In this document: piece by piece, positions 17,031 to 26,472 of the stretch
How positions within the stretch are numbered: position 1 is the stretch's first letter
How the letters are laid out: each line of letters starts with the position of its first letter
Assembly (NCBI RefSeq): GCF_017635265.1
Contig: NZ_JAGBLU010000104.1
Coordinates: forward strand, 62,001 to 126,000
Length of the DNA: 64,000 nt
From: Butyrivibrio sp.
GTDB lineage: Bacteria; Bacillota; Clostridia; Lachnospirales; Lachnospiraceae
Direction of reading: 5' to 3'
Notes under the pieces: generated by a model
The model's input: the letters and a program-made list of their open reading frames with translations, nothing else
What the model was told of the DNA's origin: nothing
Databases searched by the model: none
Made by a program: the position numbers and the translations under genes

Positions 17031-18173
17031 ATGACTAAAAAACAAGTTGCAAAAATTTTGATTTTTATATTGATCGTCTTGTGGCTTCTTGTGCATGTGA
17101 CTTACTGCATAAGGACTAATGGTGATGTTAAAGACAGATTTGTGGGCTTTTATTCCGAGAAAGATAATACAATTGATGCTGTGATTATTGGATCAAGCCC
17201 GGTATATCCATGCATTGCCGGTCCTATGATTTACGGTGATATGGGAATTACCCTGTATCCGCTGGCATCAAATATGCAAAGACCTGTTGCCACTAAATAT
17301 CTTGTGGAAGAGGCATTAAAGACCCAGAGTCCCGATCTTTTCATTTTTGAAATGCGCATGTGGACAGCAGAGGATGAAAATCTACTTGGAAATATGGCGC
17401 ATACAAGAGAAGTTACAGATAATATGAAGTATTCACTCAATAGGATAAAAACCATAAATGCCATGGTTGAGGATCCTTCAGAGAGGCTTTCTTATTATTT
17501 TGATATTTTTAAGTATCACTCAAACTGGAAAACACTCGCTCTATGGGAGCAGCTGCGAACCTTTACATATGAATATCCCGATGATTATAAGGGATTTGTA
17601 CCGTTTTCAACGGTTGGACCTGCACCAAAGACAAATAACGCCGCTATAACGGAAAGAGAGGCCATTCCTGCAGAACAGGAGGAGTACTTAACAGATCTTT
17701 TGGCTTATCTAAAAGAGAAAAACTTAAATGCGTTATTTGTCATCACTCCATATGATGTTCAGGAGGATGAACAGAAAAAGATAAACTATATCAGTGATAT
17801 GGTTACGGCTGCAGGTTATAACTTCCTTGATATGGATCAGTATGTGGATGAGATTGGACTTGATTATGATGTTGACTTTAAAGACTATGGTACTCATACC
17901 AATATCGTAGGAGCCTACAAGGTCACAAGGTTCTTTGAAGAGTATTTAAAAGAGAACTATGTTGATAAGGGAACTTTTGGATTGGCTGACAGTATGAGCA
18001 AAAACATGGAAAGTGGAAAAAGTTCAAATTATAATGACCATCGCGGAGATTCAAAATATAAATCCTGGGATGATGCCTATAACCTCTGGCTTGAAGCCTA
18101 TGAAAAGGGAAGTGAAGAAGTCTTTTATAACGCTGAAAACGGAATTTATTATGACCTTGAGGAAGGCGAGTAA
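17031..18173 (+). CDS. Membrane-anchored SGNH-hydrolase-like protein (AlgJ/DltD-type partner)
   Basis: 380 residues. An N-terminal membrane segment (about residues 9-27) anchors it with the body outside. Seen: VIIGSSPVYP near residue 52, carrying the Gly-Ser-Ser of SGNH-like enzymes, and DYGTHTNIVGAYKVT near residue 285, giving the Asp-x-x-His pair. The C-terminus is rich in charged residues. It begins 23 bases after the MBOAT stop. MBOAT plus an extracytoplasmic SGNH-type protein is a known acylation module for alginate, D-alanyl teichoic acid and peptidoglycan. A hairpin and promoter follow, so it likely ends this transcription unit. Confidence 0.72.
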   Translation: MTKKQVAKILIFILIVLWLLVHVTYCIRTNGDVKDRFVGFYSEKDNTIDAVIIGSSPVYPCIAGPMIYGDMGITLYPLASNMQRPVATKYLVEEALKTQSPDLFIFEMRMWTAEDENLLGNMAHTREVTDNMKYSLNRIKTINAMVEDPSERLSYYFDIFKYHSNWKTLALWEQLRTFTYEYPDDYKGFVPFSTVGPAPKTNNAAITEREAIPAEQEEYLTDLLAYLKEKNLNALFVITPYDVQEDEQKKINYISDMVTAAGYNFLDMDQYVDEIGLDYDVDFKDYGTHTNIVGAYKVTRFFEEYLKENYVDKGTFGLADSMSKNMESGKSSNYNDHRGDSKYKSWDDAYNLWLEAYEKGSEEVFYNAENGIYYDLEEGE

Positions 18174-18214
18174 AGGCTGCCGCAGGGTGGATTGTTTTAT
18201 TGATTTTGCAACTA

Positions 18215-18267
18215 TGATATAATACTTTGAGCGAATTGTTACGGTTCGCACATTAAATGTGCGTTTT
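18215..18267 (+). promoter_or_regulatory. Extended -10 promoter with early hairpin in the leader of the GT11 gene
   Basis: TGATATAAT at 18215-18223 is an extended -10 (TG-N-TATAAT) without a clear -35. About 25 bases later is a perfect 7-bp hairpin (18247-18253/18257-18263) followed by TTTT, which has the form of a short intrinsic terminator. Promoter, terminator-like hairpin and then the ribosome site at 18311 make a small attenuator layout; it could also end read-through from upstream. Confidence 0.5.
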
Positions 18268-18319
18268 AATGCAAATTTTGCTCTTTTTGAAAGAATGGCA
18301 CTACATAATTGGAGGAGTT

Positions 18320-19192
18320 ATGATAATCATTCAGCTCAAGGGCGGACTGGGAAATCAGATGTTTCAGTACGCTTTGTATAGATCTTTATTGAATCGCGGT
18401 AAACAAGTTAAGATTGACGACAAGACCGGATTTGTAAACGACAAACTCAGAATGCCGGTGCTTTCAAGGTGGGGGCTGGAATACGAAAAAGCTACCGACG
18501 AGGAAGTTGTTGCCTTAACTGATTCTAAAATGGACTTATTCAGTCGCATCAGAAGAAAACTCACAGGTAGAAAAACACATAGAATAGATGAGGTATCGGG
18601 GAAATTCAATCCTTCTATTTTGGATCTCGACGAGGCGTACCTTGTAGGCTATTGGCAGTGTGACAGATATTTTGATAATAAAGAAGTTATAAATGAGCTT
18701 AAAGAGGCTTTTGAAAGAAAACCACAGGAATTAATGGCTGATGCTTCAAGCTGGTCAACACTTCAGCAGATAGAGTGCTGCGAATCAGTTAGTTTGCACG
18801 TTCGAAGAACAGATTATATTGATGAAGAACATATCAATATTCACAACATTTGTACGGAAAAGTATTATAAAAATGCAATTGACAGAATAAGGAGAAAATA
18901 TCCTTCTGCTGTATTCTTTATATTTACCGATGATAAAGAGTGGTGCAGAGAGCATTTTAAAGGACCTAATTTCATAGTCGTTGAGCTTGAAGAAGGCGAT
19001 GGAACTGATATCGCTGAAATGACTCTTATGAGCAGATGCAAGCACCACATAATTGCCAACAGTTCATTTAGCTGGTGGGCAGCATGGCTTAATGATTCGC
19101 CTGATAAGATTGTTATCGCTCCTGAAAAGTGGATCAACAACAGAGACATGGATGATATATATACGGAGCGAATGACGAAGATTGCTCTGTAA
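18320..19192 (+). CDS. GT11 alpha-1,2-fucosyltransferase-like glycosyltransferase (first copy)
   Basis: 290 residues from the ATG at 18320, which has GGAGGAG at 18311-18317; the frame is open upstream but without a ribosome site. Seen: QLKGGLGNQMFQYALY (GDP-binding loop), the HVRRTDY motif I of alpha-1,2/1,6-fucosyltransferases near residue 155, and NSSFSWWAAWL. Family role: transfers L-fucose, or L-galactose in a few members, from the GDP-sugar. The same family recurs at 28942 and, more divergent, at 21114. It has its own leader and possible promoter, unlike most genes of the locus. Confidence 0.87.
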   Translation: MIIIQLKGGLGNQMFQYALYRSLLNRGKQVKIDDKTGFVNDKLRMPVLSRWGLEYEKATDEEVVALTDSKMDLFSRIRRKLTGRKTHRIDEVSGKFNPSILDLDEAYLVGYWQCDRYFDNKEVINELKEAFERKPQELMADASSWSTLQQIECCESVSLHVRRTDYIDEEHINIHNICTEKYYKNAIDRIRRKYPSAVFFIFTDDKEWCREHFKGPNFIVVELEEGDGTDIAEMTLMSRCKHHIIANSSFSWWAAWLNDSPDKIVIAPEKWINNRDMDDIYTERMTKIAL

Positions 19193-19266
19193 GAGAAGTA
19201 CTGCAATATAGTTATTAAGAAATCAAGTTGACATAAAATATAAAGTCGAAGTTAGGAATATATTTA

Positions 19267-21060
19267 ATGAGTGGTACAAAGAAGGTAAGCCTGCTTGCCA
19301 AGATAAACTACATTTTTGACAAAAAGCAAAAGGGACAGCTGGTTATATTAGCTGTCCTTATACTGATTGGTGGTGTTGTTGAGACATTGGGTGTATCAAT
19401 GATGATTCCTGTAATCTCAGTGATTTTAAGCCCTGAGTCTCTTCACAGACAGATTGAGAAATATGCAGTGCTTAAAAATCTGATTAATTTCCTGGGGCTT
19501 AATACTGACCTGAAGCTTGCCAGTGCACTTCTTATTCTTTTGATCTTTTTATTTATCTTTAAGAATCTGTATCTGCTGTTTTTGGTTTACAAGCAGAACA
19601 CTTTTATATCCAGAGCCAGAAACGATATGATAAGCAGGGTAATGAGAGAGTTTTTGAACAGACCTTACGAGGACTATCTTGGAGCAGATATCCCCACAGT
19701 CTTTAGAATTACCGACAGCGATATTCCCAAGACATTTACGCTTATGCTCTCACTTTTATCACTGGCAACAGAGATGGTGGTTTCAATTTGCCTTGGTATA
19801 GTACTTCTTGCGGTTAACTGGCAGATGACGGCTCTTATCCTTGTGGTACTCGTAATTCTTACACTTATCATAACCAAGGTTTTAAAGCCAAGGCTTAATG
19901 TAATCGGAAGAAAAAATCAGGAGACGCAGTCAAGGATTGCCAAGTGGAGAATTCAGGCAATCTACGGACTTAAGGATGTCAAGGTTTTAAATAGACAGGA
20001 TTTCTTTATACGTAACTACTATGAGTCAGGAAGAATCGGAGCTGACATTGACAGAAATTATACTGTTATGAACAATATCCCGAGACTTCTTATTGAGACA
20101 GTATTCATTGCAGTTGTTCTTTTGTATGTACTGCTATATCTGATAAATGGCGGAGATGCCAAATCTCTTTTGCCGCAGATTACGGCATTTGGTATGGCGG
20201 CAATCAGGATCATGCCTTCTGTAAACAGGATAAATACATATTTAACTCAGATAGCATATAACCAGTTTAGTTTGGATTTTGTATACAATAACCTTACTGA
20301 GTCTATGAAGATGGAAAAAGAGATGAGAGCTGAAAGGGCCAAGGTTGCAGGACCTGAGCTTCATCTGGAAAAAGAAATTGAGCTTAAGAATATCACTTTC
20401 CATTATCCGGATTCAGATGAGAATATCTTTACTGATGCAAACATGATGGTTCCGAGAGGCAAATCTGTGGGAATCATTGGACCATCAGGTGCCGGAAAAT
20501 CTACAATTGTGGACATTCTCCTTGGACTTTTGCATGTTAAGAGCGGAGAAATCCTCTGCGATGGAAGCAATATATTCAGCAACTATGATTCATGGCTTGC
20601 ACAGATTGGATATATCCCACAGTCTATTTACCTTGTAGATGAGTCAATCAGAGATAATATAGCATTTGGTATTGATGCAGATTTGATTGATGACAAACGA
20701 ATTTGGGAAGTATGTGAAGAAGCCCAGCTTGCGGACTTTATCAGGACTCTTCCAGAGGGACTTGATACCAAGATTGGTGACAGAGGTGTCAGACTTTCCG
20801 GTGGGCAGAGACAGCGTATCGGTATTGCAAGAGCTCTTTATCATAATCCGGAGATACTTGTATTTGACGAGGCTACAAGCGCTCTTGACAACGAGACGGA
20901 GGCAGCGGTTATGGAGGCTATCAACAGCTTCCATGGCAAAAAGACAATGATTATCATTGCTCACAGACTTAATACTATAGAGAACTGCGACATTATCTAT
21001 GAAGTTAAAGATGAGAAGATAACAGAGACCTCTTTGAAAGGTAGAACAATAATTCACTAA
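19267..21060 (+). CDS. ABC transporter, PglK/MsbA-like glycolipid flippase
   Basis: 597 residues, fused membrane and ATPase domains. Six membrane segments lie in residues 20-330; VVETLGVSMMIPV in the first is typical of PglK-type flippases. The ATPase has GPSGAGKST (Walker A, about residue 404), LSGGQRQR (signature, about 512) and LVFDEATSALD (Walker B, about 530). Role: ATP-driven flipping of undecaprenyl-linked oligosaccharide. A Wzx-type flippase is also present at 29872, so the locus encodes two export options. A stable hairpin follows its stop (21069-21093). Confidence 0.87.
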   Translation: MSGTKKVSLLAKINYIFDKKQKGQLVILAVLILIGGVVETLGVSMMIPVISVILSPESLHRQIEKYAVLKNLINFLGLNTDLKLASALLILLIFLFIFKNLYLLFLVYKQNTFISRARNDMISRVMREFLNRPYEDYLGADIPTVFRITDSDIPKTFTLMLSLLSLATEMVVSICLGIVLLAVNWQMTALILVVLVILTLIITKVLKPRLNVIGRKNQETQSRIAKWRIQAIYGLKDVKVLNRQDFFIRNYYESGRIGADIDRNYTVMNNIPRLLIETVFIAVVLLYVLLYLINGGDAKSLLPQITAFGMAAIRIMPSVNRINTYLTQIAYNQFSLDFVYNNLTESMKMEKEMRAERAKVAGPELHLEKEIELKNITFHYPDSDENIFTDANMMVPRGKSVGIIGPSGAGKSTIVDILLGLLHVKSGEILCDGSNIFSNYDSWLAQIGYIPQSIYLVDESIRDNIAFGIDADLIDDKRIWEVCEEAQLADFIRTLPEGLDTKIGDRGVRLSGGQRQRIGIARALYHNPEILVFDEATSALDNETEAAVMEAINSFHGKKTMIIIAHRLNTIENCDIIYEVKDEKITETSLKGRTIIH

Positions 21061-21068
21061 AGTGAACA

Positions 21069-21093
21069 TTACTGTTCAGAATCTGAACAGTAA
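21069..21093 (+). terminator. Strong 11-bp palindromic hairpin after the ABC transporter
   Basis: TTACTGTTCAG (21069-21079) and CTGAACAGTAA (21083-21093) are perfectly complementary with a 3-base loop. No T run follows, so it is either a weak terminator, a processing barrier, or a dimeric protein-binding site. It lies between the transporter stop and the next start at 21114. Confidence 0.5.
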
Positions 21094-21113
21094 CGAATAT
21101 TTATGGAGCACTT

Positions 21114-22157
21114 ATGATAGGTACCGAATTCATCCCCGGCTATGGTCTGGGCAATCAGTTGTTTTTTTATATAGTTACACGATGTATGGCCCTTGAAAAG
21201 GGCGTGGAATATGGATTTATCAATCCGGGGCAGGTCGGTAATGTAGCCCAGTCCCATAAGGGTATGTACTTTATGGACATTGATATGGGAAAAGAAATAC
21301 CGATGTCTGACAAAGATAAATTTACAATATTCACAGAGCAGGATGACCGTCTGTACATGGGGAATTCTAAACATGACATGACGAATGGCTGTTATATAAG
21401 CGGTCCTGACCCAAAGCTTTTTGAAATTGAGGATAACACTTTGATTTATGGTAATCTTCAGGATCAGAGCTATTTTGAGAAATACAGAAGCCAGATAAAG
21501 GATTGGCTTCATGTAAAGGATGAGTATGAGTCCTATGAGTACACCAGTGATGACCTTTGTATTATAAATATCCGTGGAGGAGAGTATACAAACCATCCGG
21601 AGCTTTACCTTGACAGAAAGTATTTTTTAAATGCCATAAAGAATATGAAGAAAATAAATCCTGCCATGAAGTTTATGGTTGTTACAGAGGATGAAGAGGC
21701 TGCAAGGAAAGTCCTTCCTGAATATGAGTGTCATCATTTTGATATGGGTAAGGACTATGTGACAGTGAAAAATGCCAGATATCTTATCTTGTCCAATTCT
21801 TCTTTTTCAATAATGCCTGTTATGTCAAGCACGGAGCTTAAATATGCCATAGCTCCAAAATATTGGGCAAGGCACAATATATCAGATGGATTTTGGTCTT
21901 CAGAACAGAACATCTACACTTTTTTACATTATCAGGACAAAAAAGGAAGAATTTTTGAGGCGGATGAGTGCCGGAAAGAGCTTGAAAAGTACAAGGAAAA
22001 GTCACGGCTCTATGCCTCAAAAAATAAAAGACCGGGGCAGATAAGACTCTTTTGCCAGGTTATCAGGAGAAAGTTCCTCTATGGAATTTTTTATTTCAGG
22101 AAAATTCTTAGGAGCATAGAAAAGAGAATAGGGCTGATAAAGAGATTTAAATATTGA
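21114..22157 (+). CDS. Divergent GT11-like glycosyltransferase
   Basis: 347 residues. Seen: FIPGYGLGNQLFFYIV, the GLGNQ nucleotide loop of fucosyltransferase-fold enzymes, CIINIRGGEYTNH in place of HxRRxD, and LSNSSFSIMPVM. The motif changes (Ile-Asn-Ile-Arg-Gly-Gly) mean a different acceptor or donor from the two plain GT11 copies. The C-terminal 70 residues are highly basic (many Lys/Arg), suitable for membrane association. GT11 membership is by pattern only. Confidence 0.65.
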   Translation: MIGTEFIPGYGLGNQLFFYIVTRCMALEKGVEYGFINPGQVGNVAQSHKGMYFMDIDMGKEIPMSDKDKFTIFTEQDDRLYMGNSKHDMTNGCYISGPDPKLFEIEDNTLIYGNLQDQSYFEKYRSQIKDWLHVKDEYESYEYTSDDLCIINIRGGEYTNHPELYLDRKYFLNAIKNMKKINPAMKFMVVTEDEEAARKVLPEYECHHFDMGKDYVTVKNARYLILSNSSFSIMPVMSSTELKYAIAPKYWARHNISDGFWSSEQNIYTFLHYQDKKGRIFEADECRKELEKYKEKSRLYASKNKRPGQIRLFCQVIRRKFLYGIFYFRKILRSIEKRIGLIKRFKY

Positions 22158-22170
22158 TTCGAGGAATAAA

Positions 22171-22935
22171 ATGGAGAAAAAAATAAAGCTCCCACAGGTT
22201 ACGCTCTGTGCCATGACCAGTGTCAACGTTTATGAGACTGTGCAGGCCATGAAGTACAGCATGAGGGAGATTGAGTTTGGAGATGCGGTTCTTATTTCAG
22301 ATAAAAGACCTTTCTATCTGCCGGGGAACATAAGATTCAGCTACACCTCCAAGCTTGACAGCATCGATAAATTTAATTACAAGATGGTCTATGAACTCAA
22401 AGACCACATAAATACAGACTTTTGCATGGTGGTTCACGCTGATGGATTTGTAATTCATCCTGAAAACTGGCGTGATGAGTTCCTTGAGTATGACTATATT
22501 GGAGCGCCCTGGCCACTTCCCAAAAATGATTACGCTTACAGGGACTCAAAGGGTGAAATCTGCAGAGTTGGAAACAGCGTATCCATCAGGTCAAAAAGGC
22601 TTTTGGAATATCCGGCAGCCCACAACCTTAAGTGGGAAAAAGTCTATGATGGTTTTTATAATGAGGATATTTTTCTTTGCTGCTATCACAAAAATGCCAT
22701 GGAAGAAGAGGGCATGAAGTGGGCTCCGATAGAGGTGGCTGCTTTGTTTGGAAGAGAGCATCCCCTTCCGGAGAATAAGGGAGTAGAGCCATTTGCCTTT
22801 CATAAATGGTGGGGAGAAAATGCGGATTATCCCAGGTTTTACAGCCCCAAAAAGAGAATTAAGATGGCAGTCAGACCATTCCTTTTCTGGAGAAAAAGTA
22901 AGAATTGGAAAGAAAAGCATGGAATAACAGATTAA
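22171..22935 (+). CDS. DUF5672-family protein (probable glycosyltransferase)
   Basis: 254 residues. Seen: QVTLCAMTSVNVYETVQAM at the N-terminus, CMVVHADGFVIHPENW (about residue 88, a DxD-like site), YDYIGAPWPL and VGNSVSIRSKRLLE. These are the marks of DUF5672, a family found in capsule and viral glycan loci with a GT-A-like core. No membrane segment. It starts 14 bases after the preceding gene, so it is part of the same unit. Reaction unknown. Confidence 0.72.
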   Translation: MEKKIKLPQVTLCAMTSVNVYETVQAMKYSMREIEFGDAVLISDKRPFYLPGNIRFSYTSKLDSIDKFNYKMVYELKDHINTDFCMVVHADGFVIHPENWRDEFLEYDYIGAPWPLPKNDYAYRDSKGEICRVGNSVSIRSKRLLEYPAAHNLKWEKVYDGFYNEDIFLCCYHKNAMEEEGMKWAPIEVAALFGREHPLPENKGVEPFAFHKWWGENADYPRFYSPKKRIKMAVRPFLFWRKSKNWKEKHGITD

Positions 22936-22973
22936 GTGATGACAGATATAGATAGTATATGGAAGAGGCGCAT

Positions 22974-24044
22974 ATGATCTTTTCAGTTATAGTTCCGGTT
23001 CATAACGCGGAAAAGTACATAAAAGAAATGCTGGACAGTATTATTCCACAGCTCGGACGAGAGGGGATGGATGCGGAGCTGATACTTATCGAAAACGGAT
23101 CGACTGATCAAAGTGCTGCTATTTGCGACGAATATGCGGCTAACAATCCTTTTGTCTATAGCTATCATTTTGGCAAAATCGGTGCCTATGCTGCCCGCAA
23201 AGAAGGAATAAAAAAATCCATGGGGCAATGGCTGATTTTTGCAGATTCGGATGATCTTTTAATGGATAATGCAATTGAGGACATATGCAGGGCTCTTACA
23301 GACGCATCCATAGCACATAAGCCCTTTGATATTGTGCTGTATAATGCTGCTACCGACAAAGCTCCTTCAAAGAGGAAATTTGCATTTCCTTTTGAAGAGA
23401 ATAAAGTATATAGCGGTGCATTAAAAGACTCTTTTTACAAAACCATGTGTGAAGGAGACTCGCTTAATGCCATGTGGAACAAATGCATAAAGCGTGATCT
23501 TGCTATAGAGGTACTGCTTCAGGATAAGGACATGTTCCTTAATTACGGAGAAGACCTTCTTCAGACTGCAGCTTTTTTGGATAAAGCCCGGGGCATAGTG
23601 TATCTGGACAAGATACTTTACATATACAGACCCAATGACAAGGGATTGACAGGCGGATATCATATTGAATATCTTCCAAATCAGGAAACTGCGTGGAATA
23701 AGTTTGACAGCTATGTGAAAAAATGGGGCGGAGAGAGGTTTGTAAATATGGTTGAGCTCAGAAAATCTCTTACCTGCAGTATCGCTTTATCCAAGCTTAT
23801 TTATTCCGACCAACCGATCAGTATAGTAAAGACCGAACTTGAGAATATTTTTAAAAGTGAATTTTACCGGCATTACAGCAGGATGCCGCTGCCTGATTGG
23901 GCACCTGAAGAAAGTGTTTTGGTACACAAGCTTCAGCTTTCGACTGCGGCTTATCAGAAGCTTTTTTTATCAGCACTGAAATACAGGGCAAAGCATTCGG
24001 TAAAACGAGCTTTAAAAAAGAACCATAGAAAAAGTGAAAGGTAA
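22974..24044 (+). CDS. GT2-family glycosyltransferase
   Basis: 356 residues from the ATG at 22974, preferred over ATG 22959 because AAGAGG at 22963-22968 lies five bases upstream. Seen: FSVIVPVHNAEKYI, ENGSTDQS and WLIFADSDDLLMDN (GT-A fold with DxD-type metal site), followed by a helical C-terminal domain. Family role: inverting transfer of a sugar to the growing lipid-linked unit. It has no membrane segments, so it is not a processive synthase. The stop is four bases before the next start. Confidence 0.86.
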   Translation: MIFSVIVPVHNAEKYIKEMLDSIIPQLGREGMDAELILIENGSTDQSAAICDEYAANNPFVYSYHFGKIGAYAARKEGIKKSMGQWLIFADSDDLLMDNAIEDICRALTDASIAHKPFDIVLYNAATDKAPSKRKFAFPFEENKVYSGALKDSFYKTMCEGDSLNAMWNKCIKRDLAIEVLLQDKDMFLNYGEDLLQTAAFLDKARGIVYLDKILYIYRPNDKGLTGGYHIEYLPNQETAWNKFDSYVKKWGGERFVNMVELRKSLTCSIALSKLIYSDQPISIVKTELENIFKSEFYRHYSRMPLPDWAPEESVLVHKLQLSTAAYQKLFLSALKYRAKHSVKRALKKNHRKSER

Positions 24045-24047
24045 AAC

Positions 24048-25016
24048 ATGGTTTACGATTTAATTCCTTTTTTTAATGAGATAGATATATTAAAGCTTCG
24101 CCTGGGGGTGCTTGATCCGTATGTAGACAAGTTTATTATTGAGGAGGCAACCACAACCTTTTCAGGAGAGCCCAAAGAGCTTTGCTTTGAGAAAAACAAA
24201 GAATTGTTCAGAGATTATCTTGATAAGATTATTTATATTGTTGTGGATGAGGATAAGGATTTTAAAGTTACCCACGAGAGAGATTACTTTCAGAAAAATC
24301 ATCTAAAGCAGGGGCTTGAGCAGGTGGGAGCAACATCTGACGATGTGATTATATTCGGAGATGCAGATGAGATTCCCAATCCCAAGGTACTTAAGAAAAT
24401 AGTGGATAACTTTGACAAGACTAAAGTTTATCATCTGGCTCAGCGAAACTTTTATGTGTACATGAATAATGAGGAAAAGTCAGGAACTCTTATGTCGATA
24501 ACCGGCGAATTTCCTGATATTCCCAAGGCTTCCAGAAAGTGGCTGGGGACTAAGGTAACTTCTGTTGATAATATCCCAAGGGAAGGAATCGTAAGGCTCC
24601 GGGACCTTGTTTCAGTTTGTGACAGGCGCTCTGTCAGGGTGGCCGATGGTGGATGGCATTTTGGATATATGGGTGGACATGGGGAGAAAAATCCCACAAA
24701 GAGGATTGGCGTAAAGGTCAAAGCAGCAGCTCATCAGGAGTACAACGACAGAGAAGTATTGGCGGAGACCATGGATCATCTGATTCTGGGACACGATATC
24801 TTTGGCAGGAATGCGCGTTTTGAGCGATGTGAAATCGACGACACATATCCAACATACCTTAGGGAGCATATTGCTGAGTATAGTCATTTGGTAATGCCTA
24901 AAGTGACTATGCTTTCAAGGGGATATCATTATCTTGATATTACTGCGGGAAGATTTTGCAGAAAAGCATATCATAAAGTATTGAGAATATTAAGGAACTT
25001 AAGAAAAACAACTTGA
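24048..25016 (+). CDS. GT17-like glycosyltransferase
   Basis: 322 residues. Seen: MVYDLIPFFNEIDILKLRL at the N-terminus, VIIFGDADEIPNP (DxD site near residue 105), the aromatic FYVYMN segment and GWHFGYMGG. These fit GT17, the family of beta-1,4-N-acetylglucosaminyltransferase III, which has scattered bacterial members in surface-glycan loci. The known eukaryotic reaction places GlcNAc on a mannose core; for bacteria the donor and acceptor are mostly untested. No signal or membrane segment; cytoplasmic. Confidence 0.75.
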   Translation: MVYDLIPFFNEIDILKLRLGVLDPYVDKFIIEEATTTFSGEPKELCFEKNKELFRDYLDKIIYIVVDEDKDFKVTHERDYFQKNHLKQGLEQVGATSDDVIIFGDADEIPNPKVLKKIVDNFDKTKVYHLAQRNFYVYMNNEEKSGTLMSITGEFPDIPKASRKWLGTKVTSVDNIPREGIVRLRDLVSVCDRRSVRVADGGWHFGYMGGHGEKNPTKRIGVKVKAAAHQEYNDREVLAETMDHLILGHDIFGRNARFERCEIDDTYPTYLREHIAEYSHLVMPKVTMLSRGYHYLDITAGRFCRKAYHKVLRILRNLRKTT

Positions 25017-25065
25017 ACATAGTTCCTAAAGAAAAAGACTGACCTATTATTTGGGGAGTTGTTAA

Positions 25066-26472
25066 ATGGCAGAAAACAAGAAGAAAAATCTTTTTATCAT
25101 AATGATTGCAGCTACTTTTTTGATGATTGCTGTGTATGAGTTTTTAACTCCGAATATGTCAGATGACATAATTTATGGAGATACAGTAGCTAAGGCAACA
25201 AACTTCTTTGATCTGTTTGCCCAGGAATTCGAACATTATATGACTCATAGTGGGAGGAATGTAGCCCATTTTATCCTTAGAGTATTCCTGTTCATGAAGA
25301 CAAAGAGTGTGTTCAATGTGGTTGCGGCCGGTGTTTTTACCTGCCTGTCGCTTATTATGTACGAGAACATAGATTGTAAAAGAAAGTACGACTACAGGCT
25401 TTATGGCCTGGTATTGCTGTTTTTGTGGTTTCTTGATCCTGCCATCAGCAATACTGTTTTCTGGGAAACAGGAGCATGCAATTATCTTTTTACAGGAACC
25501 ATTGCTGTTGGCTATTGCACATTCTTTAGAAAACATCTGAATCTTGACAGCAAAAACACTGTTTCATTGATGATCAGAATGTTCATATCGGGACTTTTGG
25601 CCGGATGGTGCAATGAGAATACTTCAGGCGGTGTAATCCTCTTTTGTATCATTCTTTTTGTGGATAAGTGGCTTGAAAACAACAGAAAATGTGGATTCAT
25701 CAAACCCTGGATGATAGCAGGCTTTGCAGCAAATCTTTTGGGCTTTGGAATAATGATCCTTTCACCCGGCAATTTTGGAAGAGCAGAAGTTGCAGATGAA
25801 GAGCACACAGGACTTTTGGCTATAATGGCAAGGTTCCTGAAGATAGTTATAAATATCAGAGACAACTACTTTGTCCTTGTTGCAGCTTTTGTGGTTCTTT
25901 TGCTGTTTATCTACTATATGTCCGCTGATAAAAAGAAATTCCTCGAAACTACAAAGTACATGAGAATACTCGCTTTTGTGGCTTTAATGACAGCGTTTTC
26001 ACTTATTGCTGTGCCATCATCACAGCTGCGCACCTACTATGGAGCAGGGCTTTTTATGATGATGGCTGTATTAAACGGAGTTGGAATTGTAGCAAATACC
26101 ATGTTTATGTCAGGAAGTGCATCCGACAGAGAAAAGGGGCTTTCCTACACTATTCTTCAAACAGCGGTTTCTTCACTGGTGGCGGTTTGGGGACTTGTTC
26201 TTATGTTTACATATATTGAACAGGGAGCTAATCTTGCCAGAATTAAGAGGGAATTTGCAGAAAGAGATGCTTATGTCTGGCAGCAGGTCGCAAATGGTGA
26301 GATAGATATTTACGCGCCTATGTTAAGACCTGATTGGGAAAACAGGTTTTCCTTTGCCTATGATTCAGATATCACTGAAGATTATAAGAACTGGATCAAT
26401 GTTTTTTACGCCGAGCACTACGGTATAGATGCTATTTGGGGTGTTGAGAGAGAGGACTGGACTGAGTACTGA
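25066..26472 (+). CDS. DUF6056-like polytopic membrane protein
   Basis: 468 residues with roughly 10 membrane segments and a large C-terminal polar part. Seen: MSDDIIYG after the first segment and THSGRNVAHF near residue 62, giving an extracytoplasmic loop with conserved Asp-Asp, His and Arg. This pattern is like DUF6056 and resembles GT-C-type enzymes in layout. Since no other candidate for the Wzy polymerase is seen in the locus, it may polymerise or modify the glycan outside the membrane; that is inference. The stop overlaps the next start (TGATG). Confidence 0.65.
   Translation: MAENKKKNLFIIMIAATFLMIAVYEFLTPNMSDDIIYGDTVAKATNFFDLFAQEFEHYMTHSGRNVAHFILRVFLFMKTKSVFNVVAAGVFTCLSLIMYENIDCKRKYDYRLYGLVLLFLWFLDPAISNTVFWETGACNYLFTGTIAVGYCTFFRKHLNLDSKNTVSLMIRMFISGLLAGWCNENTSGGVILFCIILFVDKWLENNRKCGFIKPWMIAGFAANLLGFGIMILSPGNFGRAEVADEEHTGLLAIMARFLKIVINIRDNYFVLVAAFVVLLLFIYYMSADKKKFLETTKYMRILAFVALMTAFSLIAVPSSQLRTYYGAGLFMMMAVLNGVGIVANTMFMSGSASDREKGLSYTILQTAVSSLVAVWGLVLMFTYIEQGANLARIKREFAERDAYVWQQVANGEIDIYAPMLRPDWENRFSFAYDSDITEDYKNWINVFYAEHYGIDAIWGVEREDWTEY

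Noticed and set aside
19228-19233. Perfect TTGACA before the ABC transporter
   Set aside because: No -10 at 16-18 bases; nearest TATA-like sequence is 24 bases away.
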